From Arcobacter sp. (GTDB lineage Bacteria; Campylobacterota; Campylobacteria; Campylobacterales; Arcobacteraceae), in contig PKUJ01000005.1 in the NCBI GenBank assembly GCA_002869565.1, forward strand, positions 1-64,000: a stretch of 64,000 bases of DNA, given 5' to 3'. This document shows, in pieces, positions 9,960-17,381 of the stretch. The stretch's first letter is position 1. The number at the start of each line of letters is the position of its first letter. The notes under the pieces were generated by a model that was given only the letters and a program-made list of their open reading frames with translations, made no database searches and was not told where the DNA came from. The position numbers and the translations under genes were made by a program.

Positions 9960-10251
9960 TTATACCATCTTTTAATATTCTTTTTTGTAAATATGGATTC
10001 ATTCTATCTCTTAATCTTACAATATCAACATTTTTTTTGAAGTCATTCTCTAGTTGTTCTTTAATATCCATCATATTAAAAAGTGATGGTTTCATTTTTA
10101 CAAATATATCTATGTCGCTATTACTAGTGGCTTCATCTCTAGCAAAACTACCAAATAATCCTATTTGTTCTACATTATATTTTTCTTTAAATTCAGAATA
10201 ATGCTCTTTTAAATAGTTTAATATATTTGTTTTATCAATTTGTTTAGACAT
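9949..10251 (-). CDS. mntA: MntA-like minimal nucleotidyltransferase antitoxin
   Basis: A 100-aa nucleotidyltransferase with the diagnostic GSX10DXD motif: GS, ten residues, then DID at about residues 33-47. In the MntA-HepT system this protein neutralises the HEPN toxin by adding AMP to it. It directly precedes hepT and overlaps it by 11 bp. A second, start-less nucleotidyltransferase frame lies just upstream and overlaps it by 8 bp. Confidence 0.88.
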   Translation of the reverse strand: MSKQIDKTNILNYLKEHYSEFKEKYNVEQIGLFGSFARDEATSNSDIDIFVKMKPSLFNMMDIKEQLENDFKKNVDIVRLRDRMNPYLQKRILKDGINAI

Positions 10252-10546
10252 GAATTAAGTCTTTCTTTATTTTTTTATTAGAATCTGGAACAAAATCAAC
10301 TTCAGTTTTGAAAATTGATTGTAGTTTATCTTTGATTGAATCAATTCTTAATAATTTAGAAAAACCACCAACATATTTTTTAGAGAATTTATCATAATCC
10401 AATTTATAAGCTATATCAATATCACTATACTTAGTTTGAGTGTTATTTGCATAACTTCCAAATACTCCAAGTATTTCTAAGCCTTCTTTTTGATATATTG
10501 GTTTTAGTTCTTTTAATTTATTTAGTATTTCATCTTTTTTAATAAT
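10244..10546 (-). pseudogene. Second nucleotidyltransferase, no canonical start codon
   Basis: The frame from about 10546 to 10244 encodes roughly 100 aa with a complete GSX10DXD motif (GSYANNTQTKYSDID) and ends 8 bp inside mntA. No in-frame ATG, GTG or TTG precedes the motif. The first candidate initiators are two adjacent ATT codons (10541-10546), without an obvious Shine-Dalgarno sequence. The frame is open back to a TGA about 60 bp upstream. It is either a start-loss relic or translated from ATT. The conserved motif shows it was recently a real gene. Confidence 0.6.
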
Positions 10547-10568
10547 GTAAATTATATCATAAAATATT

Positions 10569-10727
10569 TTATAATTTTGTTTTCATCCATTGTTCAATTT
10601 TCTCTTCTTCCCAAACTGGAATCCTAGAACTAAGTTTTATAGATTTTGGTAACTTTCCTTCCTTTAACCATAACCAAACTGTACTTTTAGCTAATCCAGT
10701 TTTTTTGATAACATCTGGTATTCTCAA
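10569..10727 (-). CDS. AlpA-like DNA-binding regulator/excisionase, short
   Basis: A 52-aa frame from a TTG start with a MerR/AlpA-type helix-turn-helix: RIPDVIKKTGLAKSTVWLWL, then KEGKLPK and a C-terminal WEEEKIEQWM. AlpA-type proteins act as small phage or island regulators and excisionases. Similar proteins usually begin a few residues earlier, but here an in-frame TGA lies just upstream, so the N-terminus is short or trimmed. It is the first gene on the minus strand of the islet and supports a mobile origin. Confidence 0.6.
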   Translation of the reverse strand: MRIPDVIKKTGLAKSTVWLWLKEGKLPKSIKLSSRIPVWEEEKIEQWMKTKL

Positions 10728-10822
10728 AAAAGTGGAGATTCATTCTCTGGGGTGTAATTTTTTATATTTCAGAAGAACATCATCTTTCAATAGTTAAATC
10801 ATTTAGTTATCTTAAGTAGTTT

Positions 10823-10863
10823 GGAACAAGAGAATAACCAACTTTGTTGGTTTTCTCTGTTCC
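10823..10863. repeat. Long near-perfect hairpin between DUF4238 and AlpA genes
   Basis: GGAAC, AGAGAA and AACCAAC on the left arm pair with GTTGGTT, TTCTCT and GTTCC on the right arm around a TTT loop, with single bulged bases. No clear U-tract follows on the minus strand, so it is not a textbook intrinsic terminator. It may still end the DUF4238 transcript or be a relic of the element. Confidence 0.55.
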
Positions 10864-10887
10864 CCTTGTCTTATTTAATAAAAAGTA

Positions 10888-11991
10888 TCAGTTACCTATT
10901 CTTTCTCTTTTTTTATCTGCAATAATAGGAGACTCATTAATTCTCTTTTCAACCCAAGTAAAATCATTTATATTTGAATATATTTGAGATGTTGCAGTTT
11001 GTATTAGTAAATCATTATTATGAATGACATTAGCTTCTTTTGCTTCTATAATTGTTTGAGTAAATAAGTCTGGAGCAATTTCTTTAAAATAACTTGGTTC
11101 CCATATTGTTATTGCATACTTTGGACTTATTGGATAGTAGATTTCTATTCCTTTACTTGCAAATCCATGTGCATATGGATTGCCTAAGTTATTCTTTTTA
11201 GCTACAGGATTGTCTGTAGTAATGAATGGTATATCTGTATTATTAATTAATATTAGCCACTTATAATTCATTAAATATTTTGATATATTATCTGCATGTT
11301 CAAAAATTGATGATATATGGCTTATTTTATTATAAGTTTCATCTATTTCTACAGTATAGGAATCTGAATTAAATTCACCACTTGTTACCTTTTCTTTAAA
11401 TTCATTAAATGAATCTTTCCCGCCCATTTTTTCTATTAATTGTTCATCATGTTCTAATTTATCTATATTTTGTAATATAGTATCAGCTGTAATTTTTGCA
11501 AGCCATTTAGTTATATCATTTTGAACTATTCTCATCTCTTCTGTTCTTGCAAACTGTAAAGCAATAAAATATGATAATTCCAAAATATCTTCATCGTTTA
11601 AAAAGGAATGATTTAAAAAATATTCGATAGGTAATGCTTTTATATTGTCAAGTTTTGATATAATTGAGCTAATAACTCCATTATTTATGCCTTCTATTTC
11701 ACTTAAGCCTTTTTCAACAACTTGTTCATTTATGTTTGCAATAATCTTTTCTTTCTCAACAGGAGAAAGTGATTGTTCATTATTTACTTTTTCTATAAAT
11801 TTGTTTTGCTGCTCTTCTGTAAGCTCAGGATAATCATAAAAATATCTTGATGATGCTGTTCCTTCAATATTAGCACTATAACTTCTTTGTAGTTCTTTAT
11901 TATATACATATATCTGTTCATCAGATTTTTCATTATGCCATTGCCTTAAATAAAATTGTGGCACATAATGTTGTCTTATTACTTTACTCAT
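10888..11991 (-). CDS. DUF4238 domain protein
   Basis: A 367-aa cytosolic protein beginning with IRQHYVPQFYLRQW, the hallmark of the DUF4238 family, whose function is unknown. The middle of the protein is helical and rich in Glu, Asn and Ile. No signal peptide or membrane segment is visible. It stands alone between the hairpin at 10.8 kb and ssrA, in what looks like acquired DNA. Genes of this family occur sporadically in bacterial accessory regions; I do not assign a role. Confidence 0.75.
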   Translation of the reverse strand: MSKVIRQHYVPQFYLRQWHNEKSDEQIYVYNKELQRSYSANIEGTASSRYFYDYPELTEEQQNKFIEKVNNEQSLSPVEKEKIIANINEQVVEKGLSEIEGINNGVISSIISKLDNIKALPIEYFLNHSFLNDEDILELSYFIALQFARTEEMRIVQNDITKWLAKITADTILQNIDKLEHDEQLIEKMGGKDSFNEFKEKVTSGEFNSDSYTVEIDETYNKISHISSIFEHADNISKYLMNYKWLILINNTDIPFITTDNPVAKKNNLGNPYAHGFASKGIEIYYPISPKYAITIWEPSYFKEIAPDLFTQTIIEAKEANVIHNNDLLIQTATSQIYSNINDFTWVEKRINESPIIADKKRERIGN

Positions 11992-12082
11992 TTAAAGCCT
12001 TTAAAAAGTTTTTAATATTATACTGTATAAAAATTTACTGTGCTACATTGGTGAGATACCAAACGATAAAAGTTAAAAGAAG

Positions 12083-12098
12083 TCCCTATTAATAGGGA
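12083..12098 (-). terminator. Palindromic terminator downstream of ssrA
   Basis: TCCCTATTAATAGGGA is a perfect 16-bp palindrome 20 bp beyond the 3' end of tmRNA. On the minus strand it is followed by a T-rich run (CTTCTTTTAACTTTTA), consistent with intrinsic termination. Confidence 0.6.
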
Positions 12099-12118
12099 TT
12101 GAATTCTTGAAAAGTGTA

Positions 12119-12512
12119 TGGTGGAGATGTCCGGAATTGAACCGGAGTCTTAAAACAGCTACTACCAGCGTCTACATGCTTAGTAAAAGGTTGATTAATT
12201 TCACTTTTTAAAAGCTCAACCTGCAAGGCTAACAAAAAGCTAAGATTTTAAATGTCTCATCTAATTCAAATCAATTCTAAGATGATAATCTATCTAGGGT
12301 GAATCTCCGTGTTACTACATAGATAGAATCTGTAGTGGAAACCTCCAAAGTCTCAAGCCGTTAGGCGAGTCTGTGTTTAACTTATGCTACTTTAGCGTAA
12401 GCTGGAGCGTAATCTGTATTGTTTGCGTCTAAAAAAAATGAACCGCGTAACGGCATGTTCAGGCCGACATGCAACTAATCCTCACTGCTCTAATCGATAC
12501 CAAGTCATCCCC
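12119..12512 (-). ncRNA. ssrA: Transfer-messenger RNA (tmRNA)
   Basis: Rescues stalled ribosomes by trans-translation together with SmpB. The 5' end GGGGATGACTTGG pairs with the 3' end CATCTCC followed by ACCA, forming the tRNA-like acceptor stem. The T-arm sequence GGTTCAATTCC lies near the 3' end. The tag reading frame (12426 down to 12382) encodes ANNTDYAPAYAKVA then TAA, close to the known Campylobacter tag ANNVKFAPAYAKAA. CCA is encoded. Its 3' end borders the accessory islet; ssrA genes are common integration sites. Confidence 0.95.
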
Positions 12513-12529
12513 ATGAAAAATGGAAGCGA

Positions 12530-12535
12530 ATTATA
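12530..12535 (-). promoter_or_regulatory. -10 element of ssrA
   Basis: On the minus strand GCTATAATTC places TATAAT 17 bp upstream of the mature 5' end. This fits a short 5' leader removed by RNase P. Confidence 0.5.
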
Positions 12536-12596
12536 GCAAAACTATGAATCTTTAGCAAGCTTTTTTTATGTGACTATTTTTAAACTATCTTTTTGA

Positions 12597-12602
12597 TATA
12601 AT
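12597..12602 (+). promoter_or_regulatory. -10 element of carboxynorspermidine synthase gene
   Basis: TATAAT (GATATAATATTGC context) lies 27 bp upstream of the ATG at 12630, and TTGGAG serves as ribosome binding site. Confidence 0.45.
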
Positions 12603-12629
12603 ATTGCATATTTTAATTGGAGATTTTTA

Positions 12630-13832
12630 ATGGAAAAAAAAGGTATTTTAATAATTGGTGCAGGTGGGGTTAGTCGTGTGGCTACAGTTAAATGTGCAAT
12701 GAATATTGACACATTTGAAAAGATTACTTTAGCATCAAGAACTATTTCAAGATGTGAAACAATTAGAGATGAAATAAAAGAAAATCAAAAAGTAGAGATT
12801 GATGTGGCATCTGTAGATGCGGATAATATTCCTGCTCTTATAGAACTTATAAAAAAAGTAAATCCAAAAATTGTTTTAAATGTGGCATTACCATATCAAG
12901 ATTTGACTATCATGGATGCTTGTACAGCTACTGGTGTTGATTATGTGGATACTGCAAATTATGAACATCCTGATGAGGCAAAATTTGAGTATAAAGAACA
13001 ATGGGCTAGAGATGAACAGTTTAAAGAGGCTGGAGTAAAAGCTTTATTAGGTTCTGGTTTTGACCCAGGTGTTACAGGTGTATATTGTGCTTATGCACAA
13101 CAAAACCTTTTTGATGAAATTAATTATATTGATATTATGGATTGTAATGCAGGTGACCATGGGTATGCTTTTGCTACAAACTTTAATCCAGAGATTAATT
13201 TACGAGAAGTATCTGCAAATGGAAGATATTGGGAAGAGGGTTCTTGGGTTGAGACTAAACCACTTGAAATAAGAGTTGAACATGATTATCCAGAAGTAGG
13301 GGTTAAACCATCTTATCTTTTATATCATGAAGAGCTTGAATCTTTAAGTAAAAATATCAAAGGTCTAAAAAGAATCAGATTTTTTATGACATTTGGGGAT
13401 TCTTATATCCAACATATGAACTGCCTTCAAAATGTGGGAATGCTTGGTATTGAGCCAGTAATGCACAAAGGGGTAGAGATTACTCCTATAGAATTTTTAA
13501 CAACTTTATTACCTGATCCTGCATCTTTAGGACCAAGAACTGTTGGTAAGACAAATATTGGTTGTATTATAGAAGGTTACAAAGATGGTAAGAAAAAGAA
13601 AGTTTATATTTACAATGTTTGTGACCATCAAGAGTGCTACAAAGAGACTGGTGCACAAGCTGTAAGTTATACAACAGGAGTTCCAGCAATGATTGGTACA
13701 AAGATGTTATATAAAGGTATTTGGGATGGTAAAGGTGTATTTAATATAGAAGAGTTTGATGCAAAACCTTTTATGGATGAATTAATGACTCAAGGTTTAC
13801 CTTGGAAAATTTTAGATTTACCAGTAGATTAA
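12630..13832 (+). CDS. Carboxynorspermidine/carboxyspermidine synthase (dehydrogenase)
   Basis: A 400-aa saccharopine-dehydrogenase-family enzyme. In Campylobacterota and Vibrio such enzymes reductively condense aspartate semialdehyde with a diamine to give carboxyspermidine or carboxynorspermidine. A Rossmann loop IIGAGGVSRVA is at residues 7-17, and the GSGFDPGVTGVYCAYA and DHQECY segments typical of the LYS1-like group follow. The decarboxylase gene nspC lies 340 bp downstream, giving the last two steps of the alternative spermidine pathway. Saccharopine dehydrogenase proper is less likely because of this pairing. Confidence 0.88.
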   Translation: MEKKGILIIGAGGVSRVATVKCAMNIDTFEKITLASRTISRCETIRDEIKENQKVEIDVASVDADNIPALIELIKKVNPKIVLNVALPYQDLTIMDACTATGVDYVDTANYEHPDEAKFEYKEQWARDEQFKEAGVKALLGSGFDPGVTGVYCAYAQQNLFDEINYIDIMDCNAGDHGYAFATNFNPEINLREVSANGRYWEEGSWVETKPLEIRVEHDYPEVGVKPSYLLYHEELESLSKNIKGLKRIRFFMTFGDSYIQHMNCLQNVGMLGIEPVMHKGVEITPIEFLTTLLPDPASLGPRTVGKTNIGCIIEGYKDGKKKKVYIYNVCDHQECYKETGAQAVSYTTGVPAMIGTKMLYKGIWDGKGVFNIEEFDAKPFMDELMTQGLPWKILDLPVD

Positions 13833-13874
13833 TTTTTTTAAAAGATATTTATTTTCTAGTAGTATAATTGAATT

Positions 13875-14002
13875 AAGTTTAAGTATATAAATGACAATTT
13901 GTTGTCCTCTTTAGAGTTTGTTTCTTTAGTTATAGCTTTTGCTATGCCGCTAAAAGAAATCAAAATTCAAAAGGTCCCTAAAAAAATAGGGACTATTTTT
14001 TT
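13875..14002 (+). ncRNA. Candidate small RNA or rubredoxin leader
   Basis: A TATAAT at 13863-13868 would start a transcript near 13875. It would contain a compound hairpin at 13921-13959 (TTTCTTTAG pairing with CTAAAAGAAA, inner ATAGC/GCTAT) and end at the intrinsic terminator at 13974-14002. There is no reading frame of note in it. It could be a free small RNA or an attenuator leader for rubredoxin, whose RBS directly follows the terminator. I see no match to a known RNA family. Confidence 0.35.
13974..14002 (+). terminator. Intrinsic terminator just before the rubredoxin RBS
   Basis: GTCCCTA (13974-13980) pairs with TAGGGAC (13987-13993) around an A6 loop, followed by TATTTTTTT. It ends 11 bases before the rubredoxin start codon, so rubredoxin is expressed by read-through or attenuation, or from a promoter not seen. 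Confidence 0.7.
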
Positions 14003-14013
14003 AGGAGAATGTT

Positions 14014-14181
14014 ATGCAGAAATATATTTGTACAGTATGTGATTATATTTATGATCCAGCTCTAGGTGATGAAGACAGTGGCATAGCTGCTGGGACTGCT
14101 TTTGAAGATATTCCAGAAGATTGGGAATGTCCAGATTGTGGAGTAAGTAAAGAGGACTTTGAACCATATAATGAAGATTGA
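14014..14181 (+). CDS. Rubredoxin
   Basis: A 55-aa one-iron electron carrier. Two CxxC pairs bind iron: CTVC at residues 6-9 and CPDC at 39-42, with the usual YxYDP, GDEDSGI and WECPDCG surroundings. The start is supported by TTAGGAG 7 bp upstream. In microaerophiles rubredoxin commonly supplies electrons to rubrerythrin-type peroxide or oxygen defence, but no partner is nearby. The next gene starts inside its 3' end (11-bp overlap). Confidence 0.95.
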   Translation: MQKYICTVCDYIYDPALGDEDSGIAAGTAFEDIPEDWECPDCGVSKEDFEPYNED

Positions 14182-15313
14182 AATAAGAAAAGATTTAAAT
14201 GAACTTCCAAGCCCTTGTTTTGTTTGTGAAGAAGAATTATTAAAAAGAAACTTAGAACTTTTAAAAAGAGTTCAAGATGAAGCAGAAGTAAAAATACTTC
14301 TTGCTTTGAAAGGTTTTGCACTTTGGTCTACTTTTGATTTATGTAAAGAGTATTTGCAAGGTTGTTGTGCAAGTGGATTACATGAAGCAATATTAGCAAA
14401 AGAAGAGTTTGGTAAAGAAGTACATACTTATTCTCCTGCTTTCAAAGAAGAAGAGATAGATGAGATTATTTATATTTCAAATCATCTAGTTTTTAACTCT
14501 TTTAATCAACTAAATCAATTTGTAAATAAAGCCAAAGGAAAAACTTCTATAGGCCTTAGAGTAAACCCAGAGTACTCTTCTGTTGAAGTAGACTTATATA
14601 ACCCTTGTGGTTTATATTCAAGATTAGGTATAACTAGAGCAAATTTTCAAGAAGACAAGTTATCTGAGGTAGAAGGTTTACATTTTCATGCTCTTTGTGA
14701 GCAAAATGTAGATGCCTTAAAAGGTGCTTTATCAAATTTTGAAGAAAAGTTTGGCGAATTTTTACATCAAATGAAATGGGTAAATTTTGGTGGAGGACAT
14801 CATATCACAAGAGCTGATTATGATGTAGAAGGACTTATCCAATTACTTAAAGATTTTAAAAATAGATATCCTCATTTAAAAGTTTATTTAGAACCAGGAG
14901 AAGCAGTAGGCTGGCAAACCGGTTACCTAATGGCAACTGTCTTAGATATTGTTGAAAATGGAATGCCCATAGCCATTTTAGATACTTCAGCAGAAGCACA
15001 TATGCCAGATACTTTAGCTATGCCTTATCGTGCAGATATACGAAATTCTGATTTACCAAATGTAAAAAAACACACATATAGGCTTGGTGGAAATACTTGT
15101 CTTGCGGGTGATATTATGGGTGATTACTCTTTTGATGAACCTTTAAAAATTGGTGATAAAATTATATTTGAAGATATGATACATTATACTATGGTTAAGA
15201 CAACTACTTTTAATGGAATTAAGTTACCATCAATTGTAATAAAAAATGACCAAGACTGTTACCAAATTGTAAACAAATTTGGTTATAATGCATATAAATC
15301 GAGACTTTCATAG
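14171..15313 (+). CDS. nspC: Carboxynorspermidine/carboxyspermidine decarboxylase
   Basis: A PLP-dependent alanine-racemase-fold decarboxylase, about 380 aa, that converts carboxyspermidine to spermidine (or the nor-form). The PLP lysine is in [11 protein letters not shown] (about residue 41). [20 protein letters not shown] and the EPGEAVGW motif are typical of NspC. The ATG at 14171 is preferred over an in-frame TTG at 14159. It overlaps the rubredoxin gene by 11 bp and works after the dehydrogenase at 12630. Confidence 0.93.
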   Translation: MKIEIRKDLNELPSPCFVCEEELLKRNLELLKRVQDEAEVKILLALKGFALWSTFDLCKEYLQGCCASGLHEAILAKEEFGKEVHTYSPAFKEEEIDEIIYISNHLVFNSFNQLNQFVNKAKGKTSIGLRVNPEYSSVEVDLYNPCGLYSRLGITRANFQEDKLSEVEGLHFHALCEQNVDALKGALSNFEEKFGEFLHQMKWVNFGGGHHITRADYDVEGLIQLLKDFKNRYPHLKVYLEPGEAVGWQTGYLMATVLDIVENGMPIAILDTSAEAHMPDTLAMPYRADIRNSDLPNVKKHTYRLGGNTCLAGDIMGDYSFDEPLKIGDKIIFEDMIHYTMVKTTTFNGIKLPSIVIKNDQDCYQIVNKFGYNAYKSRLS

Positions 15314-15323
15314 AGGAATAGTA

Positions 15324-16247
15324 ATGGGACAAGATAGAAATATAATTTCAGAAGAATTTAAAGATGAAGAAGAAATAGATACAGAAGAAAAAATAAAACA
15401 TATAGGAAAAGACTCAAAAAGAGAGCGTAAAGAATTCAAAGAAGAAGGAACGAAAGTTCAAATTTGGGTCAAAAAAGAGACTTTAGAATATGAAAAAGAG
15501 TTAACAAAACTTCAAATTGAATTATTGAAATTCCAAAACTATGTAAAAGAAGAAGGTTTAAAAGTTCTTATGATTTTTGAAGGTAGAGATGCTGCTGGAA
15601 AAGGTGGAGCTATTAAGCGAATCACCGAACACTTAAATCCTAGGGGGGCAAGAGTTGTTGCTTTAGAAAAACCTAGTGATATAGAAAAAACACAATGGTA
15701 TTTCCAAAGATATACTAAACATTTGCCAAGTGCTGGTGAAATAGTATTATTTGATAGATCTTGGTACAACAGAGCGGGGGTTGAACCTGTTATGGGATTT
15801 TGTACATCAGAAGAACACCATGAATTTTTAAGAGAAGTGCCAGAATTTGAGAATATGCTTGTAAAATCTGGAATAATTTTAATGAAATATTATATTTCTG
15901 TTTCTAAAAAAGAACAAGCTAGAAGATTTAAAAAAAGAGAGACAGATCCCTTAAAGCAGTATAAATTATCTCCTGTAGATAAAGAGTCTCAAAAACTTTG
16001 GGACAAATATACTATTGCAAAATTTTCGATGCTTATGTCTTCAAATACAGATTTGTCTCCTTGGACTGTTATAAAAAGTGATGATAAAAAGAAAGCAAGG
16101 ATAAATTGTATTAAACATATTTTATCACATGTTGAATATCCAAATAAAATTGATAAAGAACATTTAAAAACAAGTAATAAAATATTGATTTCAGGAGCTC
16201 AAGAGCTTGAAGTTATGGAACAAGAAAATAAATTTGCAAAGGCCTAA
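15324..16247 (+). CDS. ppk2: Polyphosphate kinase 2, copy 1
   Basis: A PPK2-family enzyme of 307 aa that transfers phosphate between polyphosphate and nucleotides. Walker A GRDAAGKGGAIKRI, the EKPSDIEKTQWYFQRY lid segment and Walker B-type LFDRSWYNRAGVEPVMGF are all present. The ATG at 15324 has AGAGGA 6 bp upstream; earlier in-frame codons lie inside nspC. A charged N-terminal helix of about 50 residues precedes the core. It is followed 4 bp later by a second, diverged ppk2, which suggests tandem duplication. Confidence 0.93.
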   Translation: MGQDRNIISEEFKDEEEIDTEEKIKHIGKDSKRERKEFKEEGTKVQIWVKKETLEYEKELTKLQIELLKFQNYVKEEGLKVLMIFEGRDAAGKGGAIKRITEHLNPRGARVVALEKPSDIEKTQWYFQRYTKHLPSAGEIVLFDRSWYNRAGVEPVMGFCTSEEHHEFLREVPEFENMLVKSGIILMKYYISVSKKEQARRFKKRETDPLKQYKLSPVDKESQKLWDKYTIAKFSMLMSSNTDLSPWTVIKSDDKKKARINCIKHILSHVEYPNKIDKEHLKTSNKILISGAQELEVMEQENKFAKA

Positions 16248-16251
16248 GTAG

Positions 16252-17367
16252 ATGAATTTAAGTGATTTCGAAAAAACAAATTATAGTGGTTTATATATTT
16301 CAAAAGCCACACATCCAGCTTTTGGGAAAAAATATATTGAAAGATTTCAATATGATAAAAAGAGATATGTAAAAGTTCTTGGATATACAAAAAAAGATAA
16401 TCTTACCAAAAAAGCTGCTTTAAATTTAATGCAAAAATTTAAAGATTCTATTGTTATTACACAAGAACCAGAAGCTAAAAAAGAGAATAAAACTAATAGT
16501 ATAATTGATGAAAAATATGAAAAGATAGTAGAAGAAAATAAAGCTTTAAAGGCAATTTTAGGTGATTTCAAAAATGTAGACCCTGAACTTTTACATGATG
16601 GTATTCAAAAAGTTTATGATTTAGAAGAATTAAAAAGCTATCAAATTGAGTTAATTAAACTCCAAAATTATTTAGAAGCTGAAAATAAAAGAATGATTAT
16701 TCTTTTTGAAGGAAGAGATGCTTCTGGAAAAGGTGGAGCTATTCGACGAATTACAAGATATATGAATAACAAACACTACAGAGTTGTTGCTTTAGGTAAA
16801 CCAACTGAAACACAAAGAAATCAATGGTTTTTCCAAAGATATATTCAACATTTCCCAACAGGAGGAGAAGTAGTACTTTTTGATAGATCCTGGTACAACA
16901 GAGCAATGGTAGAACCTATTTTTGGATTTTGTACAAAAGAAGAACATGAAATTTTCATGGAAGATGTCGTGAATTTTGAACAAGATTTAGTAAGGCAAGG
17001 GATGATTTTAATTAAACTTTATTTTTCAGTTTCAAAAGATGAACAAAAAAGAAGATTTGATAGAAGAATTAATGATCCGTTAAGACATTGGAAATTCTCT
17101 GAAGTTGATATGCAAGCTCAGGATTTATGGTCTGAGTTCTCTGAGAAAAAGTATGAGATGTTAAGACGTACTTCATCTAGATCTGCACCTTGGCATGTTA
17201 TTAGAAGTAATGATAAACATAAAGCAAGATTAGAGGCTATGAAAATTATTCTTAATTCTGTTGATTATGATGGAAGAAATTATGCATTAGATTTTGAAGC
17301 AGATGAAACAGTTAATATATCTGTTCAAAAAGAATTAATGCAAATGAGAAAATCAGCTAATTACTAA
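16252..17367 (+). CDS. ppk2: Polyphosphate kinase 2, copy 2, with N-terminal integrase-arm-like domain
   Basis: Residues from about 125 onward form a complete PPK2 core (Walker A GRDASGKGGAIRRI, ALGKPTETQRNQWFFQRY, LFDRSWYNRAMVEPIFGF). The first 65 residues are unlike the sister gene: GLYISKATHPAFGKKYIERF then YDKKRYVKVLGYTKKD. This resembles the N-terminal DNA-binding arm domain of tyrosine recombinases. A Lys/Glu-rich linker (about 70-115) joins the two. Enzyme identity is secure. The domain assignment for the N-terminus is by eye, and its role is unknown. Confidence 0.85.
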   Translation: MNLSDFEKTNYSGLYISKATHPAFGKKYIERFQYDKKRYVKVLGYTKKDNLTKKAALNLMQKFKDSIVITQEPEAKKENKTNSIIDEKYEKIVEENKALKAILGDFKNVDPELLHDGIQKVYDLEELKSYQIELIKLQNYLEAENKRMIILFEGRDASGKGGAIRRITRYMNNKHYRVVALGKPTETQRNQWFFQRYIQHFPTGGEVVLFDRSWYNRAMVEPIFGFCTKEEHEIFMEDVVNFEQDLVRQGMILIKLYFSVSKDEQKRRFDRRINDPLRHWKFSEVDMQAQDLWSEFSEKKYEMLRRTSSRSAPWHVIRSNDKHKARLEAMKIILNSVDYDGRNYALDFEADETVNISVQKELMQMRKSANY

Positions 17368-17381
17368 AATATCTATATTTA

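Noticed and set aside
10823-10863. Integron attC site
   Set aside because: The arms lack the RYYYAAC/GTTRRRY core sites and no integrase is nearby.
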